A stretch of 64,000 bases of DNA from Bryopsis sp. KO-2023 (taxonomy: Eukaryota; Chlorophyta; Ulvophyceae; Bryopsidales; Bryopsidaceae), in the NCBI GenBank assembly GCA_030272585.1, contig BSYQ01000007.1:1492001-1556000 (forward strand). Reading direction: 5' to 3'. Position numbers and translations under genes: made by a program. This document shows positions 1 to 10,904 of the stretch, piece by piece. Below the pieces are notes generated by a model, which saw nothing but the letters and a program-made list of their open reading frames with translations, was not told the DNA's origin and made no database searches. Numbering within the stretch: the first letter of the stretch is position 1; each line of letters begins with the position of its first letter.

Positions 1-712
1 GTGTGTACAAACGTGTTTTTTTTTTTTCCTCACCCACTCTATCGAACACAATATATTCAGTCCTTTTCAAATATTTTTTTTCTTACCCAAAAGCCCATTC
101 ATGCAGGGGGAAAACTATCCCTCAACCCCTCCTATCTTCAAAACACCCTTTCCAATCCTCCTGTTTCTTCCCCCCACACCCAGCCCCACCCCCAAACCCA
201 TCATCATTTCATATCTGTGCTATATTTCAAGCTCCACCATACACACACCCTCGGCTCCTCAAAACGTGCCACCCAAATCACCAGGATATCCCCCTGTTTG
301 CAAAAAAAAACACTCTCTGTCTCTTCTCCCGTGCACTTTATTTTCCTTTTCCCCAATCCCAGCCCAAGTACCCCTCCCCCCCCCCACCCAAACCTCTCCA
401 AATTGAAACAAACACACGGACACGCAAAATCCATACACATTTCAACCTGCCACCAAAATGACGCTGCACAATACAAACAAAAACGGCTCCTAGAACCAAA
501 CACAAACAGTTTTTCTGAAGGGTTGATTTTTTTTTTCTCTTTCTCTGACTCTTGACTCTCTCTCTTTCTCTCACTTCCCTTCCCTGTTTTTCCTTTTTTT
601 CCTTCTTTCAACTTTTCCTTTTCTGCAGTAAGATATGGACTCCAATCTCCTCCCTGGTTGCTTGTCTTTACCTTCCCTATTTCCAAGCTGGGTGCCCCCA
701 CCCACCCTCTAT
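1..712. other. intergenic, low-complexity C/T-rich
   Basis: No gene is supported. The plus strand is rich in C and T runs, with frequent TTTT, CCCC and CTCT tracts. The open frames over it have Pro/Thr/His-rich translations with no family resemblance. The part next to 713 would be the 3' UTR of the minus-strand F-box-like gene. Confidence 0.6.
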
Positions 713-1711
713 TTAAATTCGCTCCTTCCTTCCAGGTTTGAAGCTTTCGTCCATATCCCAAGGCATTGAACATAACTCCAGCTGGACCTTGAGGGTCCTC
801 CTGAAAATCCCCCTTCTAGCGAACACAAATTCCGCGTCTGGTTGACTTTCAAACATAACTAGCACCGGTCTCCTGGGGCTCCTCACACCAGGTTTCTTTT
901 TCTGCGTCTCGGAGAATCGCCAGGGAACGTCACCCCCGACCTGCGCGGAGTTCACGTTCAAGCGATGCGCCCCTCGCACCTCCAGAGACTTCTTCGCGTG
1001 CTTGCAAATCATGTTCGACATTCGCAGTTTTAACTTTGGGGAATCCTCGTTCGGGCCGGCCTCGGGGACGTTTCGAAACACCAGCATCGACTTGCAAGCA
1101 GAAACCCGTTGCACGGGAAAGTAACAGAGTTTCAAGAACCTTCGCACATCCTCCTCTATCTCCCTGGCGACGTGCCCCTCAGGATTCACGAGCGTCGACG
1201 TGTTGGGATGCACTTTTATTTTCGCCTTCTCGTCACCCGAGTCGAAACACCCTTGAGCACGCGGGGTGGCCAGGGGTCCGTCCGCGAGCGCCTTCAACAC
1301 GACGAGATTCGGAGCATCAAAGTTTTCGTTCGCGTAACGAAGCGCGGTGGATTTGAGCTTCGTCCAGAAGGCTGTCGTCTGCGCAAGGTTGCGCAGGATG
1401 TCCCGGTGGGTTCTGGAAACCAAAGCAAAACTCTGCAACGTTTCCGCGTGAACGTAGCGCGACGCCAGGAGTTCCCACACGATGTATTCTCCGCTGGAGA
1501 GCTCTGAAGTGTCCGGCCTGGTCGATTTCTTTCCCAAGGGGACTTTTGGGGGGTGGTTCTCGATTGTCGTCGCCGTTGATATTGATGACGGTGCCCGCAG
1601 GGGCATTCCAAAGTTGAAGCCGCACAGCTTTCTCAGGAACTCCTGCAGAAAGTCGAGGTATCGCCCAGCCTCCACCAGCACTGCGCGTATGAAGAGGCTC
1701 ATCGACTCCAA
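713..1711 (-). CDS. F-box-like protein, possibly TMEM183-type
   Basis: A single-exon frame of 332 aa. Residues about 76-120 fit an F-box-like helix pattern (VWELLASRYVHAETL, then FALVSRTHRDI and TAFWTKL). F-box-like domains usually recruit targets to SCF ubiquitin ligases. The block after it (QRVSACKSMLVFRNVPEA) loosely recalls the region that follows the F-box in animal TMEM183 proteins. That comparison is from memory and weak, and no clear membrane segment is seen here. The start at 1711 is the first Met of the frame and lies only 65 bases from the start of the divergent methyltransferase gene. The gene has no intron, unlike most neighbours. The F-box reading is moderately likely; the family assignment is tentative. 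Confidence 0.45.
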   Translation of the reverse strand: MESMSLFIRAVLVEAGRYLDFLQEFLRKLCGFNFGMPLRAPSSISTATTIENHPPKVPLGKKSTRPDTSELSSGEYIVWELLASRYVHAETLQSFALVSRTHRDILRNLAQTTAFWTKLKSTALRYANENFDAPNLVVLKALADGPLATPRAQGCFDSGDEKAKIKVHPNTSTLVNPEGHVAREIEEDVRRFLKLCYFPVQRVSACKSMLVFRNVPEAGPNEDSPKLKLRMSNMICKHAKKSLEVRGAHRLNVNSAQVGGDVPWRFSETQKKKPGVRSPRRPVLVMFESQPDAEFVFARRGIFRRTLKVQLELCSMPWDMDESFKPGRKERI

Positions 1712-1776
1712 CGGCGGAACTCGACGATTCTTGCCAAACTACACCACCCAGAGCCAACAACATACCGCATCCGAAC
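1712..1776. promoter_or_regulatory. very short divergent intergenic region
   Basis: Only 65 bases separate the predicted start codons of the minus-strand F-box-like gene and the plus-strand methyltransferase. If both starts are right, core promoters and 5' UTRs must overlap. The methyltransferase has a later in-frame Met (about residue 44) that would widen the gap. No TATA box or defined factor site is claimed. Confidence 0.35.
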
Positions 1777-3517
1777 GTGGCGATAAACGTAATTTTAGTG
1801 CATGACTGTCTTGTCAACCGCATAATCGTTCCTGTCAACAGAAACCCGAAGACAGAATCGTCTGTTCGCGCTTCTGTCCAGCGTTTCGTTCCGCCGCCAG
1901 CTCACATGCGGAGCGCCTCGCCAGCAGGAACGCGTGCGGATTTCCCTCTATATGTCGCTTCGCAGAGAACGCGCCCGTCCAGCGAAAACAGGATCCCGCA
2001 GGAAAAGCGGTCGTACCGAAGGCGCGAATTGCTCGGTATGACGGGAGCATCGTATCTGTGCAGCAAAACCTATCCAGCTTGGGCCAAGGAAGCCGCCTAC
2101 GACAAGTAAGACACATAAGAAGTTTCGACGTTGAATTCGTTGAAGTTTGGTGATCTGTCGACGTCTTCTCGTCGCAAGGTTGAAAAGATCGACCCCTTTC
2201 GTTTTGGCAGACTTGCTGCCGACTATGACTCGCTTGATGGTGGGGCGGTGCCAGCAATCTTAGGTCTGACCGAACTGCGGGAAAGGGTCGTCTCCATGGT
2301 GCGGAAATTCACCCTGCGATTGATTTTCAGTCAGACATGGTGATCGGTCTGACATGCGATAATTCCCTTGACCAAACCAAACCACTGGTAACCTCATTGA
2401 TCAGGTCCAGCTGGGGATAGGCTGTGTTGGCATGCAAATCCTACGTTAAGCTGGAAATCCTGTTGTTGGCTAGGGAATGTGCTGGTAGATCAAGACATTG
2501 AAATCAGTGTTCCTGTGGGGTTGCTGTGGAGAGAAAGCCTCCGTGTTTTTTCAAAGTTGAAAAAGCACTGTGTTGTGTAGGCCTCTGGCCGAGTCCTCGA
2601 GGTTGGTATTGGGACGGGGTTAAACCTTGAATGGTATTCACCACAAAAAGTCAGTCATCTGACCGGACTGGATGTATCTTCAGGAATGCTGAATGTTGCA
2701 AGACGGAAGTCCGCGTCTTTGACTTGGGGTGACAGGGTCGACTTCGTCCAGGTGATTTTGACATCCACCATAGCAACTGGATCCTGCCTATTATGTAACG
2801 GTCCAATGAATGGAGATCAACTGAGTTCATATCTCGTTTGTTGTGGAAATGAGCAGTAGTCTTTGCTGGGAATGCCAAGTTCTGAAACTGGCCTTGGAGA
2901 AGGGCCCTTTTTCGGTTAGGATGTAGTGGGTGAGACGACGTATGTGATTTCCAGGAGGAGGTGACTAATTTGCCGTTCGAGAACAGGTCCTTCGACTGTG
3001 TCGTGGATACGTACAGTCTCTGTGTATACCCCGATCCTACGGGAGCCCTGCAGGAGATGGCACGAGTCGTGAAACCTGACGGAAGAGTCTTGCTTCTGGA
3101 GCACACCAGAAGTTCCAATGCAGCCATCGGCCTGTATCAGGTACTGTGAATGTGCAGAACAGTGTCTTGCCCTTTTCACCAAGTTGATGTATGGTAGCAT
3201 CTCTCTCATCCATGTTGACTGTCAGACGGCGGCTGTCTGGAGAACGTCTTTGTTGCCCCTTCGGTGGAGAAAAAGTGCAGGGGGCCTTTCCTTTTTTGTT
3301 TTTCGAAAAAATGATAACGTGGCAATCAGCAACTGTTCGTTCTTTTTGCTGGCAGGACATAGTGGCGGAGCCTGTTGCTGCCACATCCAAGGGATGTGTG
3401 TGGAACCAGGATGTTCTCTCATTGATGCGGGGAGCAGGCCTGAAACCACTGAATGTAGTGAAGGGAGTTGGTGGATTGGTTTCCCTCATTGTAGCTGTGC
3501 CAGCCACAGTTGGTTGA
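1777..3517 (+). CDS. SAM-dependent methyltransferase, UbiE/OMS1-like, organelle targeted
   Basis: Five exons join in phase: 1777-2105, 2211-2298, 2581-2751, 2955-3140, 3356-3517. Class I methyltransferase motif I is clear in exon 3 (VLEVGIGTGLNL). The acidic post-I region follows (GLDVSSGMLN), then exon 4 gives SFDCVVDTYSLC and VVKPDGRVLLLEHTRS. Exon 5 carries KGCVWNQDVLSLMRGAGL, a C-terminal signature I associate with OMS1-like and plant organellar methyltransferases. The first about 100 residues are a basic, Ser/Arg-rich leader with a twin-Arg segment (RRRELLGMTG) and an AWA site before the YDSLDGG start of the fold. This looks like an organelle, perhaps thylakoid-lumen, targeting sequence. 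The substrate is unknown. The start could also be the Met at about residue 44. Confidence 0.8.
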
Positions 3518-4477
3518 CTGGATTTTTTTTTCCTCGAGTTGTTTGCTGCAGTGGAAATTTTTGGGACCTACCACCCTGTTGCTGGAAAGGTGAAGAGACT
3601 GTGGGTGCCTTGGGAAGCAATTTTTGTACAAAGAATTCTCAACTGACATTTCTACACGATGGTATTCTTTTTATATCCACTCGACCATCCAACGAGAAAT
3701 AGCCACAAGGTAGCATGCTACAATTGAGCATTCTTTGGTGAGCTCAAAGAATGTTCAACAGATCGGTGCATGACGCTATCATTCTTAAACAAAAACTCTG
3801 GTGACATTCCGTTCGCCCCACTGCTAGCAGCACAAAAAACAATCCCAGACTGTAGCTCTTTGGAAATCCCATGTCAAATGGTGTACTTGTATGTCTCTTT
3901 TTTTCTTTCTCTCACTCACTCTCTTAAAACATCACTCTTTTCTTAAATACTCCCCGCACTCTTTTTATGTGTGGGGTTTTAAATACACATGTATAAAAAG
4001 ACCTTCCCCTCCCCCCCCCCCAACAAGACGGAAAAAAAAACAAAAACAAAAACAAAACCCCTCCATACCCCAGGTCAGTCGTTAAGCCTCTCACACTAAA
4101 TCAAAACAAGATCATCAAATATCAACAAATATTGCGCTCTCTGAAAAGGATCTCAATGTGAGACCTATTCTATGTCTGTCTCTCTCTCACTCTTTCTTTG
4201 AACTCTGGCAACACATAATCTATCTGTCTCTCACTCTCACTCTTTCTTTGAACTCTCGTATTTCGCAACTCCGCTGGGTGTGGGGCATCAATTGTGTAAC
4301 ATGACAATAGAGTCGTACCAGCAGTTGTACCTCCCACACACAAAGGGTGGGTGGATGGGGGGGGGTTGGATTGGTGTTTCGTGCATAAGACTTCCCCACC
4401 AATCCAGAATCGTCCCTGGTGAAGAAAAACTCTCGTTCTATACACTATCAAGAATAAATGAAACCATTTGTTTTATC
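3518..4477. other. convergent intergenic region
   Basis: This lies between the 3' ends of the methyltransferase and the minus-strand cytidylyltransferase. It holds two small inverted repeats (3710-3758), a run of about 12 C near 4009-4020, A-rich stretches, and a repeated CTCACTCTTTCTTTGAACTC segment (about 4187-4206 and 4234-4253). No coding region is supported. Confidence 0.5.
3710..3758. repeat. two adjacent hairpins in the 3' flank
   Basis: 3710-3721 is a perfect 12-base palindrome (GTAGCATGCTAC). Right after it, 3724-3737 pairs with 3745-3758 over 14 bases with a single G-T wobble and a 7-base loop. They sit about 200 bases past the methyltransferase stop and could be RNA structure in its 3' UTR. 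Function is unknown. Confidence 0.6.
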
Positions 4478-6975
4478 TCAGACTCCAAAATACGGAAGGG
4501 CGATCGTGACATAAATGTAGGCAACAGCTCCGGAGAACATATAACTGTCGAATCGGTCCAGCAAACCACCATGCCCCGGTATTAAACTCCCAGAATCCTG
4601 TATCAAGACCAAAGTCAAGTGCTTTTCAGTTATTCAATCGAAAGCGATACATACATAAGCATATATCTCGACACCCAACCAGCGAAAATGCTGTACAGAA
4701 AGGCTTCCTTTGGTTACTACGAATTTTCAACTAGCAGGCAGAATTACACTGAGGGATTGAAATAATAGGAATCTTGGCTGAGAACCTGCATTAGTCATTG
4801 CAGCAGACACACATAACAACTGCTATGGGGGTGTTGCTGCAGAAAATTGCAACAGATTCGAGAGGGATATATATCCGGAAAATGGATCTTACCTTGACTC
4901 CTGCGTCCCTCTTGAGAATAGATTCTATCAAATCTCCAAACACACTCGCCACGAAAACCGACACCTTTCCAAACGAAAGCACACAACAATCTTACACACT
5001 TCACCAACAAGAGTCCTGCAAAAAGTCTAAAAGGAAAGGAGAAAGCCTCGTTATGTATTGTTCGTTTTTGTTGGCGTGTATGGAATATCCATTTTCAATT
5101 TTTGTGCATTGAATAAATGTTGAACAGATGCTTTTTGATTTAACTGAGAGAATCGACAGCTTTGATCTTTTCCCAAAGTACAATATTTAGATCAGAATCA
5201 GGAGGAGAAATTTGGCCTACCGCGAATCCGATTGCCGCCAGCGCAGAAGCTGGCCAATTGAAGAAGTTGAAACAGACGAGAGCCGCTATGCTGCTGCAAC
5301 AAAGCCCACCGACGGTTCCCTCCACAGTTTTCTTTGGACTGATTCTGATCAACTGGGTTTTTCCCAGATTCTTCCCGACGAAGTATGCCCCGGTGTCAGC
5401 GGCAATTATGCAAACGACTGCAGTCAATGTGGCCACGAGCCCCACCGTCCAATGCGTCAAGCCCCCCAACAGCACCTGGGGAATCGACCAAATCCACAGG
5501 GTTATTTTAAAACACAGGGTTCTTCTTCTGAGTGGCAAATCTCATAGCATGTTGATCATTGGCAACAAATGCAATCCATTCTGTGGCAGGGGCATTTTTA
5601 GGTTTCCGGACATTTTCAAGCTGATAGGTTTTGTGATGCCCAGGGAGTTTGCTCTTGTGCATGAGACATCTATTTTTTTAAAACTCCCACAATGTGGCTA
5701 AATTTCAACTCACCGGCCACGATTGAGCGATCGATGCTGACAAGGCTGGAGCAGCTACCATCCTCAACTTCACCCAAAAAGACACCAAGAAACCTACAAC
5801 ATGTTCAAAAGAGCCCTCGATCTCCTTGAATCGTGGGAAAGCAAAAAAATCCATCCTTTTGATCTCCCAAAGAATCTTTGAAAAAAAAAATCAATGAAAA
5901 AGAAAATCAATGGCAATGCGTTCTGATGTGCACCCTATTTTTATGTTTTCGGGGATCTGGAATTTAAAACATGATGATCTCTGATGATCGATCAAGTTGT
6001 GGTCAACCTTTCAATGGGGAGCTCTTGTTTTCCCTCCTACAGAGAATCGATGGGAGGTTTTATCATTTTTTCTGGAGCATTTTCTTTTTTTTTTTGGGGG
6101 GGGGGTTAGATGAGTAATATATTGTCCTCACCACAGTAGAAGAGCCCAAAGACAGCAGCTGTGAGTTGGGAGAATTTCGGCTTTTCCACTGTCAAAACCT
6201 CCATGCAGAGGAGCACGAATGCAGCCAAGGTGAGCATCAATGCAGGCTTTCCACCGGTAGGATAGAAATATGCCATCAGTGGAAATAGGATGCAAAAAAC
6301 ACACATCAGGTCGCATATCGTGGAAGGAGGAGCCGAGGTGTCCTTGTTGTTGTTCATAGTCGTAATCAAGGCGCTGAACTCCCTGCTCGTTTGATAAGAT
6401 GCAGCCGCTGCGAAGCACGAGTACAGGACTCCGCCCGAGAGGATGACGAACGCCCCCATAGCACCCAGCAGCGTTCCATATGCCGCCCTGTTCGCCAATG
6501 TCGAAAATTTCTTCGGAGCAGTGCCCGATGGCTCGATAGGTTTATCCGCAGCGGCAGCCCTCACAACTGCATCGCTGCTACATCGGCAAGGGTACCTGAC
6601 GCCGGTGCGACGTTCCGATAGGCAGCGAGGGAAGGGGGTGGCGAACTTGGAGGGTAGCAGTTGCGACTTTCCTCTCGCCTTCCAGTCAGACTGCGCAGTT
6701 GCCGCTTTGCGTGAGAATATGGGCGTTCCCGTTCGCGTTGATATTCGAGCGGCGAATTTGTGAAATTCCGTCAGGTTCGAAACGTGCATCGCAACGATTG
6801 TTTTTTTCGCCTCGTTCCCTTGACGAGGGAATCGCAACGTTTGGCTTGATCCGCAGTACCTTACCGATCCGACAGTTCTTGAACTTCGTGAGTCTGACTG
6901 CGGTGTCGGCCAGTTATGCGCGCGAATGCACGTCGTCGAGTTCTCGCCGAACGAAAGGAGCGTTTCAAGTTTCAA
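4478..6975 (-). CDS. phosphatidate cytidylyltransferase (CDP-DAG synthase), plastid type
   Basis: It makes CDP-diacylglycerol from CTP and phosphatidate, the precursor of phosphatidylglycerol. Five exons join in phase on the minus strand: 6975-6132, 5793-5714, 5475-5221, 4964-4893, 4597-4478, for 456 aa. Several hydrophobic segments follow residue about 165. The family features are in order: [43 protein letters not shown], and the cytidylyltransferase signature, in which [14 protein letters not shown] leads into [11 protein letters not shown] and then [10 protein letters not shown]. The order and wording match plant CDS4/CDS5-type enzymes. The N-terminal about 160 residues are Ser/Arg/Thr-rich and transit-peptide-like. 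A second in-frame Met at 6789 gives a cleaner transit peptide and may be the real start. The gene is divergent from the eEF1B gene. Confidence 0.9.
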
Positions 6976-7251
6976 CCTGCCTGCGTTCAGATACGTCTAT
7001 CGGGAGCTGAAATTATTCGAATCGCAGGGGCCCCTCGCTTTTCGCTCCTCAAGTGGGTTTGGGATGCATGGCGTTGGGAACAGAAGTCCCAGATGCGCAT
7101 CTAATATGTCGTACATTCCGTACGGCAAGCCCTGGTGCGTTTTTTATGGCGAGAAACTGGGAACCCAGCCCTTTCCGTTCGAAGAACAAATTGCGAATAC
7201 TTCTGCTTGCTTGACGTTCCTTCGCGGTGCTTGTTGCGCTCGGTACATACC
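6976..7251. promoter_or_regulatory. divergent promoter region, CDP-DAG synthase / eEF1B
   Basis: These 276 bases separate the two start codons (462 if the cytidylyltransferase starts at 6789). The stretch is less T-rich than the introns, with several CGA/TCG-containing segments. It must hold promoters for both genes. No specific element is asserted. Confidence 0.4.
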
Positions 7252-9171
7252 ATGGCTACCTTCAAAGACTTGTCGACCCCTGATGGCCTCGCAGAATTGA
7301 ACGACTACCTCTTGACGCGAAGCTACATCTCTGGGTGAGTGTTGGGGACCAGATGTTTTGTCTTGTTTGGGGCTCGTTTGATCCAGATCAAACCGCAGCG
7401 TGATCTCCTGCGTCGTTGACGCCGGCTTAACCGTGGCTGAAAGTCTTGGGTGGCTTGTTCTTTTTTCCCAGGTACCAGGCCTCACGTGATGACCTCGCGG
7501 TGTTCTCGGCGATGGGAAGCGCGCCCAGCGCCTCGAGTTATCCTCATGCTGCTCGGTGGTACAAGCACATCAAGGCTCTTCTCGGAGCCAGGTACGTTCA
7601 CTCACCCACGCGCGTCCTGGTGCTTTGGGTCCCACAAATCTCTCCATTCTTGCGGCTCGTCGACGTCTCTTTCTTGAAACTGTCCGTCGCTGGCGGCAGG
7701 CATCTTTCTTTTCGTCTCGGCTACACCGCCCATGTTAAAATTGAGGCTCCAATTCAGCGTTGACCATCAGAACGAGTGCGGGTGACGAAAGGGAAGAGTC
7801 CACGACTTTCACAACCTGAATTCCAGAGTGCATTCGATCACTCCCCAACGCAGTCTACAGGACCTCTTTGTTGAAGTGACCACCAAACAACAACAAGCAT
7901 TCTGAGAGTAGTAGGGGGGTGGGTGGATTTGGTTTGTGAAGCTTCCCTGGCGCTGGAGCTGGAGTGACCATTGCTGGTGCTTCGACCGGTGCTGCTGCTG
8001 CAGCTGTTGAAGAAGAAGAAGATGAGGAGGAGGTGAAGGACGTGATGGAGGATAGTGATGAGGACATGGACCTCTTTGGTGAGATGACCGAGGAGGAAAA
8101 GAAGGCAGATGCAGAGAGGAAAGCGGCCATTGCTGCCAAGCTGGCCAAATCCAAAGCAAACGCTGCCAAGGCAAAGTCAATGATCATCATCGATGTCAAG
8201 CCTTGGGATGATGAAACAGGTGAAAATGGGAAAATGATGATGTTTTTTTTTTTTTTTGAACTATCTTGGAAATGATTTTCGGTTCCTCGAGGTGTCCCCA
8301 CGAACAGAAAAAAAAAGAAGATAAAGATAAAGATAAGAGCTGTGCCGATTCGATGTTAAGCTTTTTTAGGGGTGGATTTTTTGTTTTTCTTTCTTTTTGG
8401 ACAAACTGGTAATTTGATTTGTTGCAATGTCAGTGACCGGTGGTGGGATGAGGATGAGTGTGTGTGTGATCTGTTTGATTGAATTTCGTGATTTTTGTTT
8501 TTAGTTATGGCCGACCTTGAGAAGAATGTCCGTAGCGTGGAGAAAGATGGACTCTTTTGGGGTCAATGTGAGTGTGCCAACGCAACATCGCAACAATCTT
8601 TCCATTTTTTGTCTTTTGTGTTTTCGCTGCTTTACAGCATTAGCAAAGCATTGTCTCCACTCCACAAAGAAAATGCAAAATGCAAAATAAAATTTCCCAT
8701 CAAGAGATTGTCAGTTGGATGAAGAGCTTATGGTCAACATTTGCCAATCTAACCCTGCCACACACATATGATTCATTCAGCAGCTCCATGCCAATTTTCT
8801 GGCACGGTTCGTTTACCCTCGAAAATATATATGAAAATTATTTTTGTATTTTTTCCTGGCATGGTTCATGCACCCCGGAAACTTTTTTCCAGCATTGGCT
8901 GCATTAAAGAATATTTTTTATAATTTTTTTTGGGGGGGGAGGTGCAATCTTAGTGGTGGTGCACTTGGAAAAGGCTGACATGCTCTTTGTCGCTTGATTT
9001 TCAGCCAAATTTGTTCCCGTTGGATTCGGAATCAAGAAGCTGCAAATCACTGCTGTCATTGAAGACGCGAAAGTTGAATCCTTCGATGAGATTATTGAAG
9101 ATTATCTCGTCAAGGATGGAGAATCCGATTTCATCCAGTCCGTGGATATCGTGGCGTTCAACAAAATTTAA
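7252..9171 (+). CDS. EEF1B: translation elongation factor eEF1B, beta-type GDP/GTP exchange subunit
   Basis: It recharges eEF1A with GTP during cytosolic translation. Five exons join in phase: 7252-7334, 7472-7591, 7942-8219, 8505-8567, 9005-9171, for 236 aa. The N-terminal GST-like part is clear (LLTRSYISGYQASRDDLAVF and ARWYKHIKALLG). It is followed by an Ala-rich then acidic linker (EEEEDEEEVKDVMEDSDEDM), the EF1-acidic segment (MDLFGEMTEEEKK) and the C-terminal catalytic domain. That domain starts at MIIIDVKPWDDET and continues with VEKDGLFWGQSKFVPVGFGI. It ends exactly at the family's usual terminus (QSVDIVAFNKI, stop). Length matches the normal 220-240 aa. This is the most secure gene model here. 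The last intron holds a T8G8 run (8924-8939). Confidence 0.96.
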
Positions 9172-9262
9172 CTCGATCTTCGGTTTTGTGTCAACTTCGA
9201 TATTTGCTTCTTTATGGGATTAACGCCGTGTCTGTAGCGGCAGGCTGTGTGGGATGGTGTTT

Positions 9263-9516
9263 TCAGCCACATTGTTTCTGATTTAATGAGTACTCGCAAT
9301 TCATTCCGATCACTCGTTGGCGTTTGTGCTTGTCGTGTTTCTTGTTCCCCCGGAGCAGCCATCCCTGAGCTTCATAGAGTTCAACTGTGGGGATGAAAAA
9401 CTCTTGTTTTCCACGTAGAGTGTATGTGTAGCACTTTTCTGCTGCGGAAATGGTGGACCCAACAGGGATCAGGGATTTGATCGGATCACTCTCCGAAAAG
9501 CCTAGCCAGCAAATGA
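9263..9516 (-). CDS. possible terminal exon of an unrecognised minus-strand gene
   Basis: On the minus strand an open frame runs from an acceptor-like site (TTTTTGCAG, just above 9516) to a stop at 9263. Its translation includes FSESDPIKSLIPVGS, AAEKCYTYTLRGKQEFFIP and ELYEAQGWLLRGNKKHDKHK. Base composition is balanced and unlike the T-rich flanks, which suggests coding. I do not recognise the family. A short upstream exon near 9998-10032 with a GTGAAG donor could join it, but this is speculative. It could instead be an unusual 3' UTR of the eEF1B gene read on the wrong strand. Confidence 0.3.
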
Positions 9517-10904
9517 CTGCAAAAATGTGTTGATCCTCCAAGAATAACATAAGGGGGGGGAAGGGTTATAACTTTCATGTGTACAGCGAAGAAGAAACAA
9601 CAAAACGTTGTTGGGATCATCCAAAAACCCTCGGCCCCCCACAACCATAACCACGGTCCTCTACTACCATATAGCCATACATCATATCAATTCATTCAAA
9701 CACATCCAAAGTAAGCATGAATTCGTTCCAAAGTTTTTCTCTTACATTCACATGTCCACAACTTTTTAGACTCTTTACACAAAACCATCCATGGATGCAC
9801 CTGCCAAGAGCTACACAAATACATACTAAGACCACATAACATATTGTCCACCTAACCCTTCTCTAAACTCTGATCGCAGAAACCTGACAATTAGTCAGGT
9901 TTCTGACCAAGTGGACTACAAATGTTTCTTTTTTTGTAACATTTCCCTTTTCTTCTCCTCAGACTACTGGACTTCAGTAGTACAACAACTCCTTCACGCG
10001 TGATGCAAGTTCTTGGCGAATATGATTGTTGCTGAACTCATTTTAGTAGGTGATAATTTAAGGGCGAGATAAACTTTGAAAGTCTCTTGCTCTGGTTTAA
10101 TATTTTCACTGTTTGATGGGTTTCAGCGTATTGCGTGTACTCCTGACTAGATGTTTGATCAAACATGATGCTCAAACAGTACCAAAGGAAACGAGACAGA
10201 TAGGAGATTGGAGATAGGAGATTGGCATTGGTAAGCTGTTGCCTAACCAGCAAGTGTGTTTACAAAAAAAGCCCTGCGGTTCAATCTCGCAACAGTGATT
10301 GCCAGATTTTTTCCCTACATTTTGGAGGAGACGCCGTTCTCCTCATCTTGGTTGCCAACAAGTGTTGTGGCAGCCGTCACATAATGGATACGCAAGTATG
10401 GTGAAAGCTTCCACCAGGACCAATCGTCCACTCCCCAGTGAAAGTGACTGCAGCGACGGGAAAGGGACCACGCGCGACAGGACAACAGTCCTGCACGCTG
10501 CCAAGAGAAAGCAGTCCTGAAACAAACGGTCCCGGCGACACGCCGCCATGGGCTCGGGGTAGGCGAGGGAGTCTCCACCTGTGCTGGTTGGGGTGGGATG
10601 CAGTGTTTAAGCAGTTTGTTTTTTATTACCTTCCTCCATGTCGCTGCTGTTTCTTACACGAAAGCAGCGCCGCAACAGGTTGGGAGACTTCGTTTTCAAG
10701 CTGACACAGGTAACACCCTGAAGGAGTGTGTTTGTGTTTGCTCGGCTGTTCTTTCTGCTCTTCCCTGAACTTGCAGAGCTTGAGCTGTCGCATCCCCCCC
10801 CCCCGAAAACGTTTTCTGGCCCATGTCCGACAAATTTTTATTTTTGGAGGTCATGGTCATTTTTTTTTTCTTCTGCTTTTGGGGTTTCAGGAATAAAAAC
10901 TTCA
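9517..10904. other. intergenic / 5' region of the ankyrin gene
   Basis: No firm gene. It holds a G8 run (about 9553-9560), hairpins at 9877-9981, and an acceptor-like TTTCAG at about 10890 just upstream of the ankyrin start, which may end a 5' UTR intron. A donor-like CAG/GTAACA near 10708 would begin that intron, but no in-frame coding exon could be joined. Confidence 0.4.
9877..9981. repeat. two hairpins, 12-bp and 7-bp stems
   Basis: 9877-9888 pairs perfectly with 9894-9905 (12 bp, 5-base loop AATTA). About 60 bases later ACTACTG at 9963 pairs with CAGTAGT (7 bp, loop GACTT). The region between is T-rich. They might be structured RNA or replication-generated inverted repeats. Confidence 0.55.

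Noticed and set aside
1-773. Several open frames of 100-190 codons on both strands at the window start
   Set aside because: They are products of C/T-rich low-complexity DNA with no domain pattern and no good splice context.
1317-1838. Second minus-strand frame over the F-box-like gene
   Set aside because: A shadow frame; the F-box-like reading has the domain pattern and the longer extent.
9960-10036. Minus-strand short frame ending QELASRVKELLYY
   Set aside because: Only about 20 codons, overlapping a hairpin; could be a chance frame or a small exon of the orphan gene at 9263-9516, not enough to call.
10728-10904. N-terminal extension of the ankyrin frame (59 codons)
   Set aside because: It runs through T-rich sequence ending in a TTTCAG acceptor; the Met at 10905 after the acceptor is a better start.
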